DNA of 64,000 bases, taken from contig KV918838.1 in the NCBI GenBank assembly GCA_002049455.2, positions 57,375-121,374 of the forward strand, in the 5' to 3' direction. This document shows positions 35,089 through 47,362 of the stretch, piece after piece. How positions within the stretch are numbered: the stretch's first letter is position 1; every line of letters starts with the position of its first letter. The DNA comes from Porphyra umbilicalis. Taxonomy: Eukaryota; Rhodophyta; Bangiophyceae; Bangiales; Bangiaceae. The position numbers were made by a program, and so were the translations under genes. A model generated the notes under the pieces. It worked only from the letters and a program-made list of their open reading frames with translations. It made no database searches and had not been told where the DNA came from.

Positions 35089-37867
35089 TGGGGCTTGTTC
35101 GGTTTGTGAGTTCAGAGCACTTGGTCAAGTCTTCCATCGGTGCGTCATCCTGCATATGCCAAAGAGTCACTTTTTTGGCACGGACAGTTTGGCATCGGGC
35201 TTGAGAGCGCATCTTCAGGCCCATGTTTCATGCACGTAGCGTTATTCAGCATTTGAATTCGACCGAGAGAGAAGGGTGGGGGTCACTTCACTATCCGGCG
35301 AATTATTTCACAATTCGAAATAGGGGCTCTGGGCACCTCACTGGAGCCTGCAAATGGAGAAAATCTTTCGCACACTTGCACAGTAACTCTCTGCCAGTGA
35401 GTGGGCTCGCAACTTTTCCTCTCATGCTCTTCCTACCGGCCGATCACGTTCCAATTTTTGGCGACTGGTACTAAGCTGGGTTGTGGAGAACATGGATCAG
35501 TAGCGCTTTTATTTGTGAGCCTCTCTTACGGAGTTGGTCACTGTTGTCTTCTTTTATTTTCATACCGTCTTTCATCGGCTGATGCGTTAGGAGTTTAGTT
35601 AGAAACGTCTGTCTTTCTTAGATGAGGATGCGGGGGTTACATTCCTAATGTCGCAAAGGTATAATACTTCTTTTGCCGAAGTCGTTTGCAAAATACGCGG
35701 AATAGAATGCACAGTATCAGGCTGGATGAGGTGGATGAAAGTTCACATGACAGTATGACGTCAGACCTGGCGTGTTGCCAATGGCATCTCGCGGACGTTC
35801 TCATCTCAGACGCGCGATGCGTAGCTGTCCCGTCGCTCTGTGTTTCTGGACCGTCAGGGCGTGGCCACTAAGGTTGGCATTTACCGAACATTGCGATGAA
35901 TGCTCTTTCCCAATCGGAATACTGATTTATCGATTTTGTACCGATATCTCGGTAGTCTCACGTTTCATAAAATTTCCGATTTTGTGGCATATGTGGTTAG
36001 AGCCACACTCGCGTCCGCACCCTCATCCACACAGTGCAACGACCACCGCATGACCCCGACCATACCAACCTCCCGCCTCTGCACTCAACCCAAGTAGCAC
36101 CACGGCCTCGACTGTGTCTGACCTGGGCAAGCTCGGATCCATCCCTTCGCCTCCCCACCAATAATACTCCTGCGTACCACAGCGCGCCATACATTCCCCA
36201 CACATCAAGGCACATACATCGACAACATACCGCTCGCCCACTCTGCTACCAACATTATGACGCAAAGGAAACTTGGTGGCGCGGAAGTTCCCCAGCCGCA
36301 ACACTACCTCTTGGGGATACCCAGGCATCTTTTGACAGGGCAGAGGACACGCTTGCTTGGGCAGAGGAGGCGAGCTGGACTGAAGCAGGAGGGCCTGCAT
36401 ACTAGACGCGGGTGTCTTGTGCGATCAATATTGCATCGTGGCTGTTTTGCTGGTCTATCTGGTCGGCGACTAATGGGACCGGTGAGTGCCTCGCCCGGTG
36501 TGTGGCGTCGGTCGAGCTCTCCCAGGATTAAATACGAATATTATTACCTTACAGACCTGTACCGACCATTGAGAAAATGGACGATACCGACTATTGATCG
36601 GGATACCGAGACCCTTACCGATCAAATTTACAGATATACCAACAATATGGCCACACGGGCCGACATGCGAGACGTTTCACCCACCCTGACAGCGGCGATG
36701 ACAGCATCGCCCCAGAACCAAGAAAGTATTAGAATTACGTATTTGTCATGCGCCCTCTGGACCACGAATAAACTATTGTTCAGTCACCCTAAATGCTACG
36801 GATTGTCTTAACTATGACTGTTCCGAACACGGCGGCCTCGCAGACAAGCGTGGACTGGGGGCATGATGAAGCGCGGACTGGCGGCACGGCGCGATTTCTG
36901 CGTTGGTACCTGTTGATCGTACACCATAGAATGTTCACTTTTCTCGTGGTGGGGTGGTGCAAACTGGATACACGAACGTGCGCGCAGTATACAGAAAAGA
37001 GATGCACAGTGTCGAAACCTTCGATGCAAGGTAGCGCGCGCAACGCCGGGGTTTAATCGCGGCGTTTTCAACAAGCACAGACACATCACGAGTGTCCTTG
37101 GAATTGCGCCGTCGGTGGGAAAGGGATGTGGGTGAGCATAGAAATGGGACGAGGCCGGGAGAAGTGTTTTATTGACGAGGCTGTTCGGCCGCACACCGCT
37201 GGGGGGGGCACCCTGAGGGCGCGATGCCCTGGGGCCTGAATCGCCAGAGAGTATTAGTTCCTTAGAACTCATCTGGGGTTCGTACTGATGCCTTTAGGTA
37301 CCAAGGGCGGAAGTCATAAAATCCCATATGAAAATCTCGCAGATAATCAAGGACATGCGCTACACATGCACTGAAGAGGGGTTGAAATCGGAGCCAGCTT
37401 TGGAATGGCTTAAATATTTCAATGTGTCGTGGGACGCGGATAACTGTGTGGATCAGAGTGAATGCACGTGGAGCACGCATATCCAATCGTTACAAGGATG
37501 GCTGAGAGCCGTCCTGAGGAAGCCGTGGTAGCCAGTCGTTACAATTTTCGAGTTGTAACGACTGGACAGGAATTCGTCTCAGTATCCGATTATCCTACGT
37601 GCATGGTGCGTGGGCCCATCTTCACGGGGTCGGCTCACATTGGCATGTTCCAAAGACAGCTGGCGGCCATCGCGTGGAGGCTTGAATCTCGTAAGCTGCA
37701 TGAATGGTTGTTGCTCTGGGATTTGGCGCACTAAAATTGATTCCGTATGGCGTTAGCGCTCCTGATTCACGCCTAGTTAAGGCTGCTCTTCTGGGTCTGA
37801 GCATTACATGGCAAGGATGAAATGACAAGCTGCAACGTGCTAAAATGTGAGTGGTCAATACGAAATT
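35089..37867. other. Gene-free, lower-GC region
   Basis: Clearly lower in GC than the surroundings; no open frame looks like protein. Contains degenerate repeats of a TACCGA motif near 35939-35955 and 36560-36630. Confidence 0.45.
37532..37565. repeat. 13-bp perfect hairpin
   Basis: CCAGTCGTTACAA and TTGTAACGACTGG separated by eight bases. A related ATCGTTACAA precedes it at about 37486. Confidence 0.8.
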
Positions 37868-37943
37868 CCCCTCTCACAGGGGTCGTAGAGGCCGAAACAG
37901 GGGACGTCCCCTGTTTCGGCCTCTACGACCCCTGTGAGGGGGG
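37868..37943. repeat. Spacer-less 76-bp palindrome
   Basis: Two 38-bp arms with a single mismatch and no loop, centred between 37905 and 37906 (GGGGACGTCCCC). The arms contain GGGGTCGTAGAGGCCGA, a phrase shared with the centres of the TA-flanked elements at 9.07 and 47.5 kb, so it may be a derivative of that family that lost its outer ends. Confidence 0.92.
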
Positions 37944-39548
37944 TGACACCCGTCTCAATTTCGGCCTGAGAAGGCTCTATGAGAGGGGTGCCTGACGATC
38001 CAGGAAGACCCGTGGCCGGTGACTTGATCCGACGGATCATGTCTTGCCCGCGCGTTGCTGCGCCCGTCGTCCGCAGCCGATTTTGTACAGTGTATGCGCC
38101 CGGGTGATCGCTGTGCCGTTGCCGCCTTCCAGTGGTGGGGCTCAATATGGCGAAGGAAAACAAAGACCGGACGTACGCTTTGTCGTACGGTAGTTGCACG
38201 GGTCAGTGTAGGGTCAGTGCAGGGGGGGGGGCGGGCGTGGGGGGGAGGGGGGAGACGCGTACGTCCCGAACACACGGTGGGAAACAACGCTCATCCTCCC
38301 CCCCTATCCACATATATGCTCTTTTGGTCACCCCTGTGTCCTCCGCGCGGATACTCTTTCGTTCTTTCTCTTTTTTGCGAAAACAGGGCAACCATAGCAA
38401 ACTTTGTCGTTGAGTTCCGAGGCACAGTGTGGGCATACTACTGCATCAAGACTGCCCCGCATCTTCATTTGCAATGATGGTCGGGGGGTCTGACAGCGTT
38501 ATGTAATGATTCCAGCAGGTCCCCCTGCATTCTTCTAGGCAAGCGGGGAAAGCCGAGACAGAATCTGCAGTCCTTTTTTTTTCCGAACCACTTCCCGAGG
38601 GACACTGGCCATCTGTATGTAGATGTTGCTCCCTCGGCTACCTGTTTGCTGGTCAAAGAGCGTGCTCAGGAGTCGACGGTGCGTGCACAAGGGTGCACAG
38701 CGCAAGAAAACGAGCCACAGAGCGCTTGGAGAGCATTACCACAGTTGGAGTTGTGTCCTTGTGTGGTGTGCATCTCGTCCGTGCCTGTTGGAGCAGGTCT
38801 GATGCCACTTAGGTGCATGTCAATTGTCGTGAAAGGAGCTTGAAACAAGAACACCAGTAACGTCCCCTCGGGGCCAATGAGAGCGGATGACCTTGTCCAC
38901 GTTGTAATCTGCAAGGAACTTTGGATATGGAATCTGACACTCCCCCTGGTGACCAATGAGCAGTCGTATTTGACGGAGGAGCCAATCCAGGGCCACAGTT
39001 CTCTTGAAAACCCAGAAGAGCAGGAACACTGGGTCTTAACTAGGCGTGGATTGGTCACCTATGATTCACACACAGCCATTTCTGTCGTCAAGCGGCTGTT
39101 TATTGGCGGTTGCCGTAATATGGTGACAAGTAGAAATGGAATGTTTCATAGCCATAACATGTGCTGTACGTCAACAACCATGTCAGATAGATTTTCGGCA
39201 TACTGAAAAATTCTGGACAGGTGCCACCCTTTTCTGTCATCCAAGTCGGACTTCCGTCCGGGCTGCCTCTGGTCTTGCGCGCGTCCCTGCAGCATCCCAG
39301 CTGGGATGCACTCAACCCACGGGATGCATCCGGCGCGTTGCCAGGGAGGGAATCGACTCGCAGAGCGCGTCTCAGATGGCGGCACCCCCCACTGACTTCT
39401 TTTTTACCATCTCCGTCTTGCTCTCTGTGCTACCTTGTTTGTTCTTTCGTTGCTGCCCCGCCTGACCCAGATACGTGGGTGGCGTTTGTCCCTTGCTCCC
39501 GCCCACCCAAACCGCCGCCTCCCCCCCCCGCCTCCCCCGGCGGCCGCC
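37944..39548. other. Intergenic upstream of glyoxalase-like gene
   Basis: Nothing recognised apart from a C-rich leader just before the start codon at 39549. Confidence 0.4.
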
Positions 39549-40054
39549 ATGGCCACCCCAGACGCGGACGCCCCCCCCCCCGCCCGTGGCACAACCCCCG
39601 CGAAGCCGCCGCGGTCATCCCGTGGTTGTCGACAACCGACATGGGGCGCTCCCTCGATTTTTACCTCGACGTCCTCCACTTTGACATCCTCTTCACCGCC
39701 GACCACGGCGGCGACAAGCGCGTGCCGCCGGCCGTGCACCCGCGCGACGGCACAGCGTTGGCCATGGTGCGGCTCGGCGCCGCGGCGTTGCTGTTGCAAG
39801 CCGTCGATGAGATGCCGGCGGCGGTGCGGGGCGCGTGGCCGGCCGGCGCGGCCAGGCCGGGGGCGGGCATGAGCGTGTACCTGCTCGGGCTCGACCCCGA
39901 CGGCCTCGTCGCGTCGCTGCCCCCGCACGTGCACGTCGCACAGGCGCCGGCGACGCAGCCGTCGGGTATGCGGGAGGCGGTGCTGATCGACCCGGTGAAT
40001 GGGTACGCGATTGCGGTGGGAAAGAGCATGGGGCGGCCGGGGGGGGGGGGGTGA
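39549..40054 (+). CDS. Glyoxalase/VOC-fold protein (frame broken at a C-run)
   Basis: Member of the vicinal-oxygen-chelate fold, which includes glyoxalase I and antibiotic-binding proteins; the substrate is unknown. The start ATG at 39549 lies in a perfect Kozak context (GCCGCCATGG) and reads MATPDADAPP, then an 11-base C-run (39571-39581). With one more C the frame continues PRPWHNPREAAAVIPWLSTT and DMGRSLDFYLDVLHFDILF, the first beta-alpha-beta unit of the fold. Later parts are MVRLGAAALLLQAVDEM, MSVYLLGLDPDGLVASL and EAVLIDPVNGYAIAVGK, the usual ending. It ends in a poly-G tract (TGA at 40052), so the last residues are uncertain. About 168 residues, a single VOC domain. Metal ligands cannot be assigned confidently. 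Confidence 0.82.
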
Positions 40055-40234
40055 GTGCTGCATGAGGAGCCCATCAACGCAGAGGGGAACGGCAGGAGTG
40101 TCGAGAGGGGTGGCGGGGCAGCAAGGGGGGCGCCGCTGTTATCGCGAGATGAGATTTTCGTGCAGAGACGAGGGGAAAGAGCAATCGCAACGATGCCTGG
40201 CTGCAGTGGTTTGTAGAAGAAATTGCTGTTATTG

Positions 40235-42536
40235 CTAGGGCCCATACGGGCGCCACGCTGCCGACGTGCTCTCCGCCTCATCAAACGCCGTGCCCTCGAG
40301 GCACGCCGGGAGCACGACCACGTCGTCGCGGTCGCCGCCACTGTCGTCCATCGCGCCGACGTGGCCACTGCCAGCGGGCGCTTCGGCTTGCATGGCACGG
40401 CCGGCTCGAACGACCCCGTCGGCGGAGGGCCCGCCGTCGGCGGTGGCCGAGCTCCCCGCCCCCGCCGCTCCCCCGCCGCGGTCGGCAGCGGCCTTGGCCG
40501 CCGCCTCGACGCGCGCCACATTCTCCGCATGCGCGCGGGAGGCCAGGTGGTGGCCGAGGGAGCCCCGCCAGTTGTACGACTTGCCGCAGCCGGGGACGGA
40601 ACAGACGTACGGGGCGGCGTTCATGTGCTGCGACGGACGGGAAACAGTCACGGTCATCAAGCAGACAAGACAGGGACCACGCGCGGAACGACGCAAGGGA
40701 GAGCGACAGAGATGGTAAGCAGCGCGTTCCGTCTCGGAGGCAACACCTGCCGCGTCGCTGTCTTGGGCGTCCCAAATCGAGCGCAACGCCCGCCCTCGTC
40801 GTCCCGCTCGCCACTGCGGCAGCAGCAGCTCGTGGCCCACTCACTTTGCGCATATGCTGTTTGTGGTCGAGCAGGGGGACGACACATGGCAATCAAGAGA
40901 CAGCACCAAAAACCGGCAGCAGCCATGCGAGCAACCACGTGCATCACACCCGCGCCCAGTGTCAGTGTCATGTCAGTAACCACAGCGGACCCCGGCACTT
41001 GGAGGGCGTCGGCAAACAGCACAACAGATGCAGTCATCTCTGCAAGCTACCACCACCGGTGGAGGACCGCCCCGCCTGCACCCCCCACTCCGGTCGTCGA
41101 TTTGGCCACGCGGACGTCCGGCCGATTGCCCTCCCCCCTCTGCCCGCCCCCCACAAGAGGCACATACAATCTTGCGGTTGTACGGTCGCGTGAAGAACTT
41201 GCCGCACCCCTCTGCTGGACACGGGTACCGCGCCGTCACTCCCTCTGAGCTGCAACGCCGTACCGGCGACGTGCTTCGCTCCCGACCCAACGAGCCGGTC
41301 GTCCACGCCGCCGCCCCCATCGATGGCGCACTTCCGCCACCCGACGGGGGCGTCGACAGGCGCCTCCCTTCCCCGTCTCCCTCCACCAGCGGCGGCACCA
41401 CCCCGAGGTGCCCCGCCGCCACCTGCAGCAGCCGCCGCAGTGTTGCTGCCGACGATGCCGCCACGCCGTCGACCGTTGCGCCCGCCGCCATGGCCGCCGC
41501 CGAAGGCGGCGTGGCGGCGGCACCGAGCATGGGCGACGGCACGTGCGCCGACCCAAAGGTGCCCGCGAGGCTCGTTCGGAAGGCCGCCACCGCCGCGTGC
41601 GCAGCCGCCAGATGGCAGGGGACGGCCGTGACGGCGCCCGTGCCGGTGCGACCCGCTGTGGCGGGGCGCGCCGAGTCAGCGGCGCCCCCACACGGGGCAG
41701 CGTCGGCTTTTTGCCGCATAACGCGGCGGCCGCTGCGTAGCGTCGTGCCGCCTGCCGCGTCCGCTGCGCCCGCCACCCCTGCCGGCGGCCGCCCAAAGAC
41801 CGAAAAGGAGCACAAGGCGTGCTCCCGCGGCGCGGTCGCCGACCACGCGGTGACCACTGCCCCCGACGGGAGGACGCCGACGAGGAGGCCCTCCTGGTTG
41901 GCCATGTCAAAGACACCCCGCATAAAAGCTGGGACGGGCGGCACGGCGGCGAGCGCCGCCAAATCCGCCGTCGGCAGGTGGTGCTCGGTGTAGGCGGCGA
42001 CGGCGAGCAGGCCGGTGGCCACGTCGAGGTGGATGGGCACGAGCAGCGTCGAGCGGTCCATGTACAGGTGGCTGCCACGGTCCCGCGTCGCCGCCTCTGT
42101 GCCGCTGCTGCCGCGGCCAGCGCTCTCTGGCGCCGTCGGCACCGTGTGGCCGACCTCGTCGTACGCGACCGCTGCGGCGAGGATGTCAGGGAGGAGGGGG
42201 GGCAGGCCGGCCCGGGCGTCATTGGCAGCAGCATCGTGTCCCCCGCCGGCGGGGGTGGTCGTGCAGCATGGGGAGGCTGGCTCCAGCCAAGCCGCTATTA
42301 CCGGCGGGGCGGCCGCCCACAGGCGGAACTCGGGCCACACGGCAAGCTCCGCGGGGGACACCGCCCGCGGCGGCGTTGCCACACATCGGGTGAGAGTCGC
42401 CACAAAGGCAGCCAAGCTTGGGGGGAGGGGGGGGGGGAGGGCTCATTGGGGGGGCGGACTGGTATGCCCGCTGGCGGGAGGGCGGGGGAGGAGCCCGTGA
42501 GCGCGCCAGGGGGGGGCGGGGAGGGGGTGGGTCCAT
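40235..42536 (-). CDS. C2H2 zinc-finger protein, paralogue A (two exons)
   Basis: Probable nuclear DNA-binding protein of a family I do not recognise. Exon 1 runs from about 42536 (ATG, GTCATGG; the frame then changes within G-runs at 42419-42520) to 41168; the intron of 540 bp starts GTATGT and ends CGCAG; exon 2 is 40627-40235. The N-terminal domain has AELAVWPEFRLWAAAP, later MDRSTLLVPIHLDV, FMRGVFDMANQEGLLVG and FGSAHVPSPMLGA, all shared with paralogue B. The first finger (YPCPAEGCGKFFTRPYNRKI, then H) is split by the intron and lacks an evident second His. The second is CSVPGCGKSYNWRGSLGHHL followed by ASRAH, i.e. C-x4-C-x12-H-x5-H. The C-terminus is disordered and acidic. It lies head-to-tail with B. 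Confidence 0.75.
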
Positions 42537-44040
42537 GACAATGGTGAGGGTTGCTTGGCGACCACGCCGATGTCGTTGGGACCGGCTACAACAACGCGAC
42601 GAGCGAGCGGAGACCATTGCTCTTCAGACGCACACATGATGCGTCGCCGCTACCACTTCGCTACAGCCGTACACAACTTTCTTGTATACGGCACGAGCGA
42701 TGCAGCAGCAGCAGCGTTGACAGGTGAGGGGCTCCACAGAGGCGCTACGTCCACACCTTTCCCCCCCCCCCGCAACGCGCGGTTCGCGAGAGAGCAGGGC
42801 GCGCGCACAGTCAGGGGTCTTGACGTAGAGGTGCACGCGGTCAGCACGAAAAACGCTGGCAGTAACCAGGTGGACGACGTAGATCCGCCCCCACCTACAG
42901 TCAATATGACACCCTGTCAGATACCTGGGGGAGCAATTATGGCCATAATCGGCCCTCCTGCCACTGTGGAGCAGGAGAGAAGTTATTTCTGGTCGCGGCG
43001 CGGACGTTTGTAGCCCACCTGTTCCTGCATGGCTGTGCGTGCGTGGGGGTGATACATAAGCGGATATTGACTGTACCCGTCCCAAGCCGTGACCACGGAT
43101 CGCATACGGTCCGAGGGGTTGGTCCTGAGGCGGCTGATACCAACGTCAGCATGAAACTCCGCCTCCGCTTCCCTGACCGCAACGGACCTGACACGTGCGC
43201 CGTAGAGGCGACGTACTGCGACAACTGACGGCCCGGTTGTCAGGCCACGCGCGCGGGCCCACCGTGTTCGGGAATGGACGGTGCAGGGGACGAGGCGCGG
43301 CAGCCGCCTCTGTGGGGGTCCGCAGTGTGCCCGTCGAAAATTTCAGCCCGAAATCCGCCACGTCACTGGGTCCCCACCCGCGGTGCCGAGAGACAATGGG
43401 CAATCCGTCAGCAGGCGGTTCGACGCAACGGGCCTGTGCGTAGGCCCCATACCTTGTCTTTGTCAAAGAAGCGGGACGGCCAGCAGTTTCGACGGCGAGG
43501 GTGCGGCCGAGCGCACACTGCTGATCCCTCGGGCTGGGGCTTCCGGCTGGATTGCGGGGGTCTGTCGACTTTCGTGTCTTTGTGGCTGGCACAGGAATAC
43601 CTGCTGAGTGGGCGGGACCGGCCCGAGGCATGACACCTCGTGCGCCACGGATAGTGATGCTCAGGATGGGGTTCTGGCGAGCGCTCTCGGGCCACCCATC
43701 TCGTGTGGTAATCCGTTCATGAAGTGCCGCCTGTGATTGCTCAGGTATGCAAACCGCAGCGGCCGTTACGCTGGGTATCCTTGTCAAGTCAGTTGGGAAA
43801 CACACGTGCACCATTTCGTTTTTTTAGCTTCGTCGGGGTGTCCAGTCTTGCACGTTCCTGCTTCCATCCACCATTCCTTGGAGGGGCCACCGTCGGGGCC
43901 CACATGCGTCGGTTGATGTGCAGCAGGTGACACACTATCTTGGACACTGAAAAAGACCACTCGCACGCGGATTACCCATCCATCACATACATTCTTGCCT
44001 TCCATAGCGCGAAGATCGTTATTGGTGGTGACATACAAGC
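42537..44040. other. Spacer between tandem zinc-finger genes
   Basis: 1.5 kb without recognised coding or repeats; upstream region of paralogue A and 3' side of B. Confidence 0.45.
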
Positions 44041-46332
44041 CTAGGCACCGTCGTCGCCCCCTACATGATGTCCGACCGATGCCCCGTCTCCGCCCCCCCC
44101 AGCCTCGGGACCACCATCCCAGAACGCCTGCGCCGCCGCAATGACGCTCATCGGCCCGGCACCGCTGCTCCCCGTCGCCGTGCCGCCACTGCTGGCGAGA
44201 GCGCTCGTGTCGCTGATGGGCAGCCGAAGCGGTGGGTGCCCATCCACCGCGTGCGCCTTGGAGGTGAGATGGTGCGCTAGCGAGCCGCGCCACTTGAAGG
44301 AACGCTCGCAGCCGGGGATGGGGCAGACCACGGGTGTCTCCTCGCCGTGCTGTTCATGTCGTAACCGGATACGGAAAAGAGCAAACAACGGGGTGTAGCA
44401 AGGATAGATGGCATCCACATGAGCAGCAGAAACCCATATCGCCATGTCAGTAAACCATAGCGACGTCCACCACTGAGTGGGGACGAAAAACGGAAACAGA
44501 ACGCGAGCAACTTGCCATGTTGGTGCCGCTGCGAAAGCACCACCTCACACCCGCTCTCCTGAGTAACTCAGCCTGTTGGCAGTCCCGCCTGACACGACCC
44601 TGGGCCTCCATCAAAGCAATGTACCTTGCGCATATGCTACGAGTCGAGGACACGAGGGCGGTACCACAGGGCAGAAGCAGCGGGCGGCAGTAGTCATGTA
44701 AGCAGCACCAGGACCCATTGGCATGTCAGTATCGATAGCAGCCTCTGTCGCTCGGCGGGTGTCAACACACCACCATCCCCAGCCACCGGGCGTCCGCATC
44801 AGATGTCTTCCTCGACCCCCCCAAGCGTCGGTACGTACCACTTTGCGGTTGAACAGCCGCTTGAAGCCCCGCCCGCACACCTCGCACGGGTATACCTGGT
44901 CGGCCGTCCCCGACCGCGGCCGCCGCGTCGCGCGCCGCCCGGTGTGGCTGCTGGACAGCACCACCATGGTGGCTGGCCGCCCGAGTGCACGCGTGCGGAG
45001 GCGGCAGCCCGACGCGACCAACCACCGCAGCCGCTGCATCGTCTCCGCCGACGACGGCACCCGCACGCTCGTCAGCGCTCCAGCGGTCGCGTCTGTGATC
45101 ATGGCGTCTGCGCCGAGCGTCGGCGACGGCACGTGCGCCGAGCCGAAGGCGCCGGCCATGGAGTCTGCAAAGGCGGCGATGGCGTCAGCAAGCGCCGACC
45201 CGGCGGCGGGGGGCCACCTGGGCGTCGCCGCCGCCGTGGGCGTCATTGCGACCATGTTGTCGCTGCCACCGCCACCGATGATGTGAACGTTCCCAACCGC
45301 CGACGTTGGGCAACGCCGCTTCACCGTGCGGATGCTCCACGTGAGCGTCGTCGAGCCGTTGGCGGCCGACCCAGAGGCACTCGCCGGCGACGGCCGACCA
45401 CATCGTGCCGTGCTCGCCTCATCTGCGGGCCAGCTGCCGGGCTGCGGCGGGCTAAAGAGAGACTGCGACGACAGGATTATTCCCTCACGCTGCTCTACCG
45501 ACCACGAGGCGTATTGCTGGCCTTCCGGCGTTCGGCCAAGCAACAACGCCTCGTGCGTGGCCGTATCGAATACCCCACGGAGCTCCAGGGGAAGCGTAGG
45601 CCATGGCACTACATCCCCGAGTTGCTTGTGGTACTCAACCGCGACGGCAAACGTCAACATACGCGACGACGGGTCGATGCCGACGGGGACGTACAGGGAA
45701 GAGCGATGCATAACAACGTTCTGCGGCTGGGGGAGCGTCGATCCGAGGGGGGGCTCCCCGCCGCTGCCACCGTCACCTTCACCGCCGCGACCGCGACCGC
45801 GGCCGCCGCCGCCGCCGTCGCCCGCGCCATCGTTCATGGCATCGTCGACTCCGCCGCCGCCGCCGTCGCCGCCGCCGCCCACACTCCCACCCACCGCGAC
45901 GGCGGCGGCGGTGGCAATCCGCCCCACATCACCCAACTCGTGCGTCTTCACGCACAGGTCTTGGCCGACCGCATCCTCGAGCGCAGCCGGCGAGACGCCC
46001 CACGGGCATCCCCCGTCGTCAAACAGCCCGTCGTCCCGGTCGCCGTCCCCCCCCCGCCCGGAGGGCGATAGCGGCGACACGGGCGCGAGCCACGCCGCCA
46101 CACTCGACGGGGCGGCAGCCCAGAGGCGGAATTCGGGCCACCGGGCCAGCTCGTCGGGGCTCACGGAGAGGGGCTCGCGCGGGTTGCAGCGCGCCAGCGA
46201 GGCGACTAACTCGCGCAGGGGGGCGGGCGCCTGGGGGTGAGGCGTGGGATACGGCGAGCGGGGGGTGAGGGCGCCTGCGAAGGACGGCGAGGGGGTGCCG
46301 AGGGGGAGGCCGTCGACGCCACGCTGCGCCAT
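44041..46332 (-). CDS. C2H2 zinc-finger protein, paralogue B (two exons)
   Basis: Same architecture as the gene at 40.2 kb. Exon 1 is 46332-44839 (start MAQRGVDGLPLGTPSP), the 489-bp intron starts GTACGT and ends ACAG, exon 2 is 44349-44041; about 600 residues. Shared blocks: DELARWPEFRLWAAAPSSVA, HRSSLYVPVGIDP, LRGVFDTATHEALLLG and FGSAHVPSPTLGA. B has an added Gly/Asp/Arg-rich insertion (about 45760-45900). The finger part is YPCEVCGRGFKRLFNRKV, intron, H, then CPIPGCERSFKWRGSLAHHL and TSKAH. The second finger keeps C-x4-C-x12-H-x5-H. Exon 1 ends on a codon boundary at the same residue as in A. Tandem duplication is clear; divergence outside the blocks is large, so it is old. Confidence 0.8.
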
Positions 46333-47362
46333 TGGAGGAGAGCCGCTCCGCGGCAACGGGTGGGGCGGCGGCCACGATCAAAGGCGCCGTGACGAGCGAC
46401 TGGCGTCGAACGCGGCGACCAGTCGACGGGCAATGGGCACGGGAGGGACGGTAGAGCGACACCAACGAGGCGGTCGAGCCCCCGCACGCACCCTCGGGGG
46501 AACGCACGCACGACGCGCGCACGACGCGCGCGTGCGGACACCGTCCGTTAGGCACACGCGCACACACGCGACCAGATCTTGATGGGGAGCTCCGCGGCGC
46601 GGCGCGCATCGCAGCGCGAGCGCGAGGCCGAGGCGCGCGGCACAGCCCGTCCCGTGCGCCCATCACTCGAGCGGAGGGGCCGGCGGCGGATGTGTGCGGG
46701 CCGCCAGAGCCCCCGTGCGCGTGAAACGGGGCCCGGTGCGAACGAACACGCACTTGGCACGCAGCGGGGCGCCACTCGTTTTCAGAGCAGCCACGCGCGT
46801 ACACTGAGAGTGATCGCCCTGTGGACGCCGTTGAAAACCTCAGTCTGCAGGCGCCACGTTTTTTCTGTTTGCGATGCTTGTTGGGGGTCGTCCACCTGGG
46901 GGCCCGCATGCGCTGGACCAATGATGCGAGAGCAATACTGTCAATGGCTGCCGGTGGTCCAGACACCGCGGTCCAGCCTGGTGGTGTGTTGCATGGGGCT
47001 CAGCTCTGGCTGCCTGGGTGGGGTCCCTCTCACCACACGATCAGCATTGCTCTCGCAGGATGTACACAATTCGTGATGGGCTGACCCGACCGTGTCACGA
47101 GTGGAGATGTGCCGCACGGTTGTTCCTCAATTGAGGCCGAGGATGGCCCCGGTGGCCCCGTGAGGGTTTGGTGGCGCCACCAGCTGGTCAGATGGTCGAA
47201 ATCTTCCAGGGATCGCCTGCGTGTGCCCAAGTGTGTCAATCCGACGTGTGCCAGGAGGATGTCCGGTGATCAATTGGGTGTACAGTATTGTAAATGTCTG
47301 CAGAGGCACGTGCGCTTTTTCGCACGGTGTCGACGAGTCAACGGCAACGCAGCAAACAAAAA
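46333..47362. other. Intergenic
   Basis: Upstream DNA of paralogue B with purine/pyrimidine CGCG-rich stretches near 46510-46560. No gene supported. Confidence 0.4.

Noticed and set aside
36530-36550. Possible geminivirus-like origin nonanucleotide
   Set aside because: The sequence is AATATTATTACC, not the required TAATATTAC in a stem-loop; no Rep-like gene nearby.
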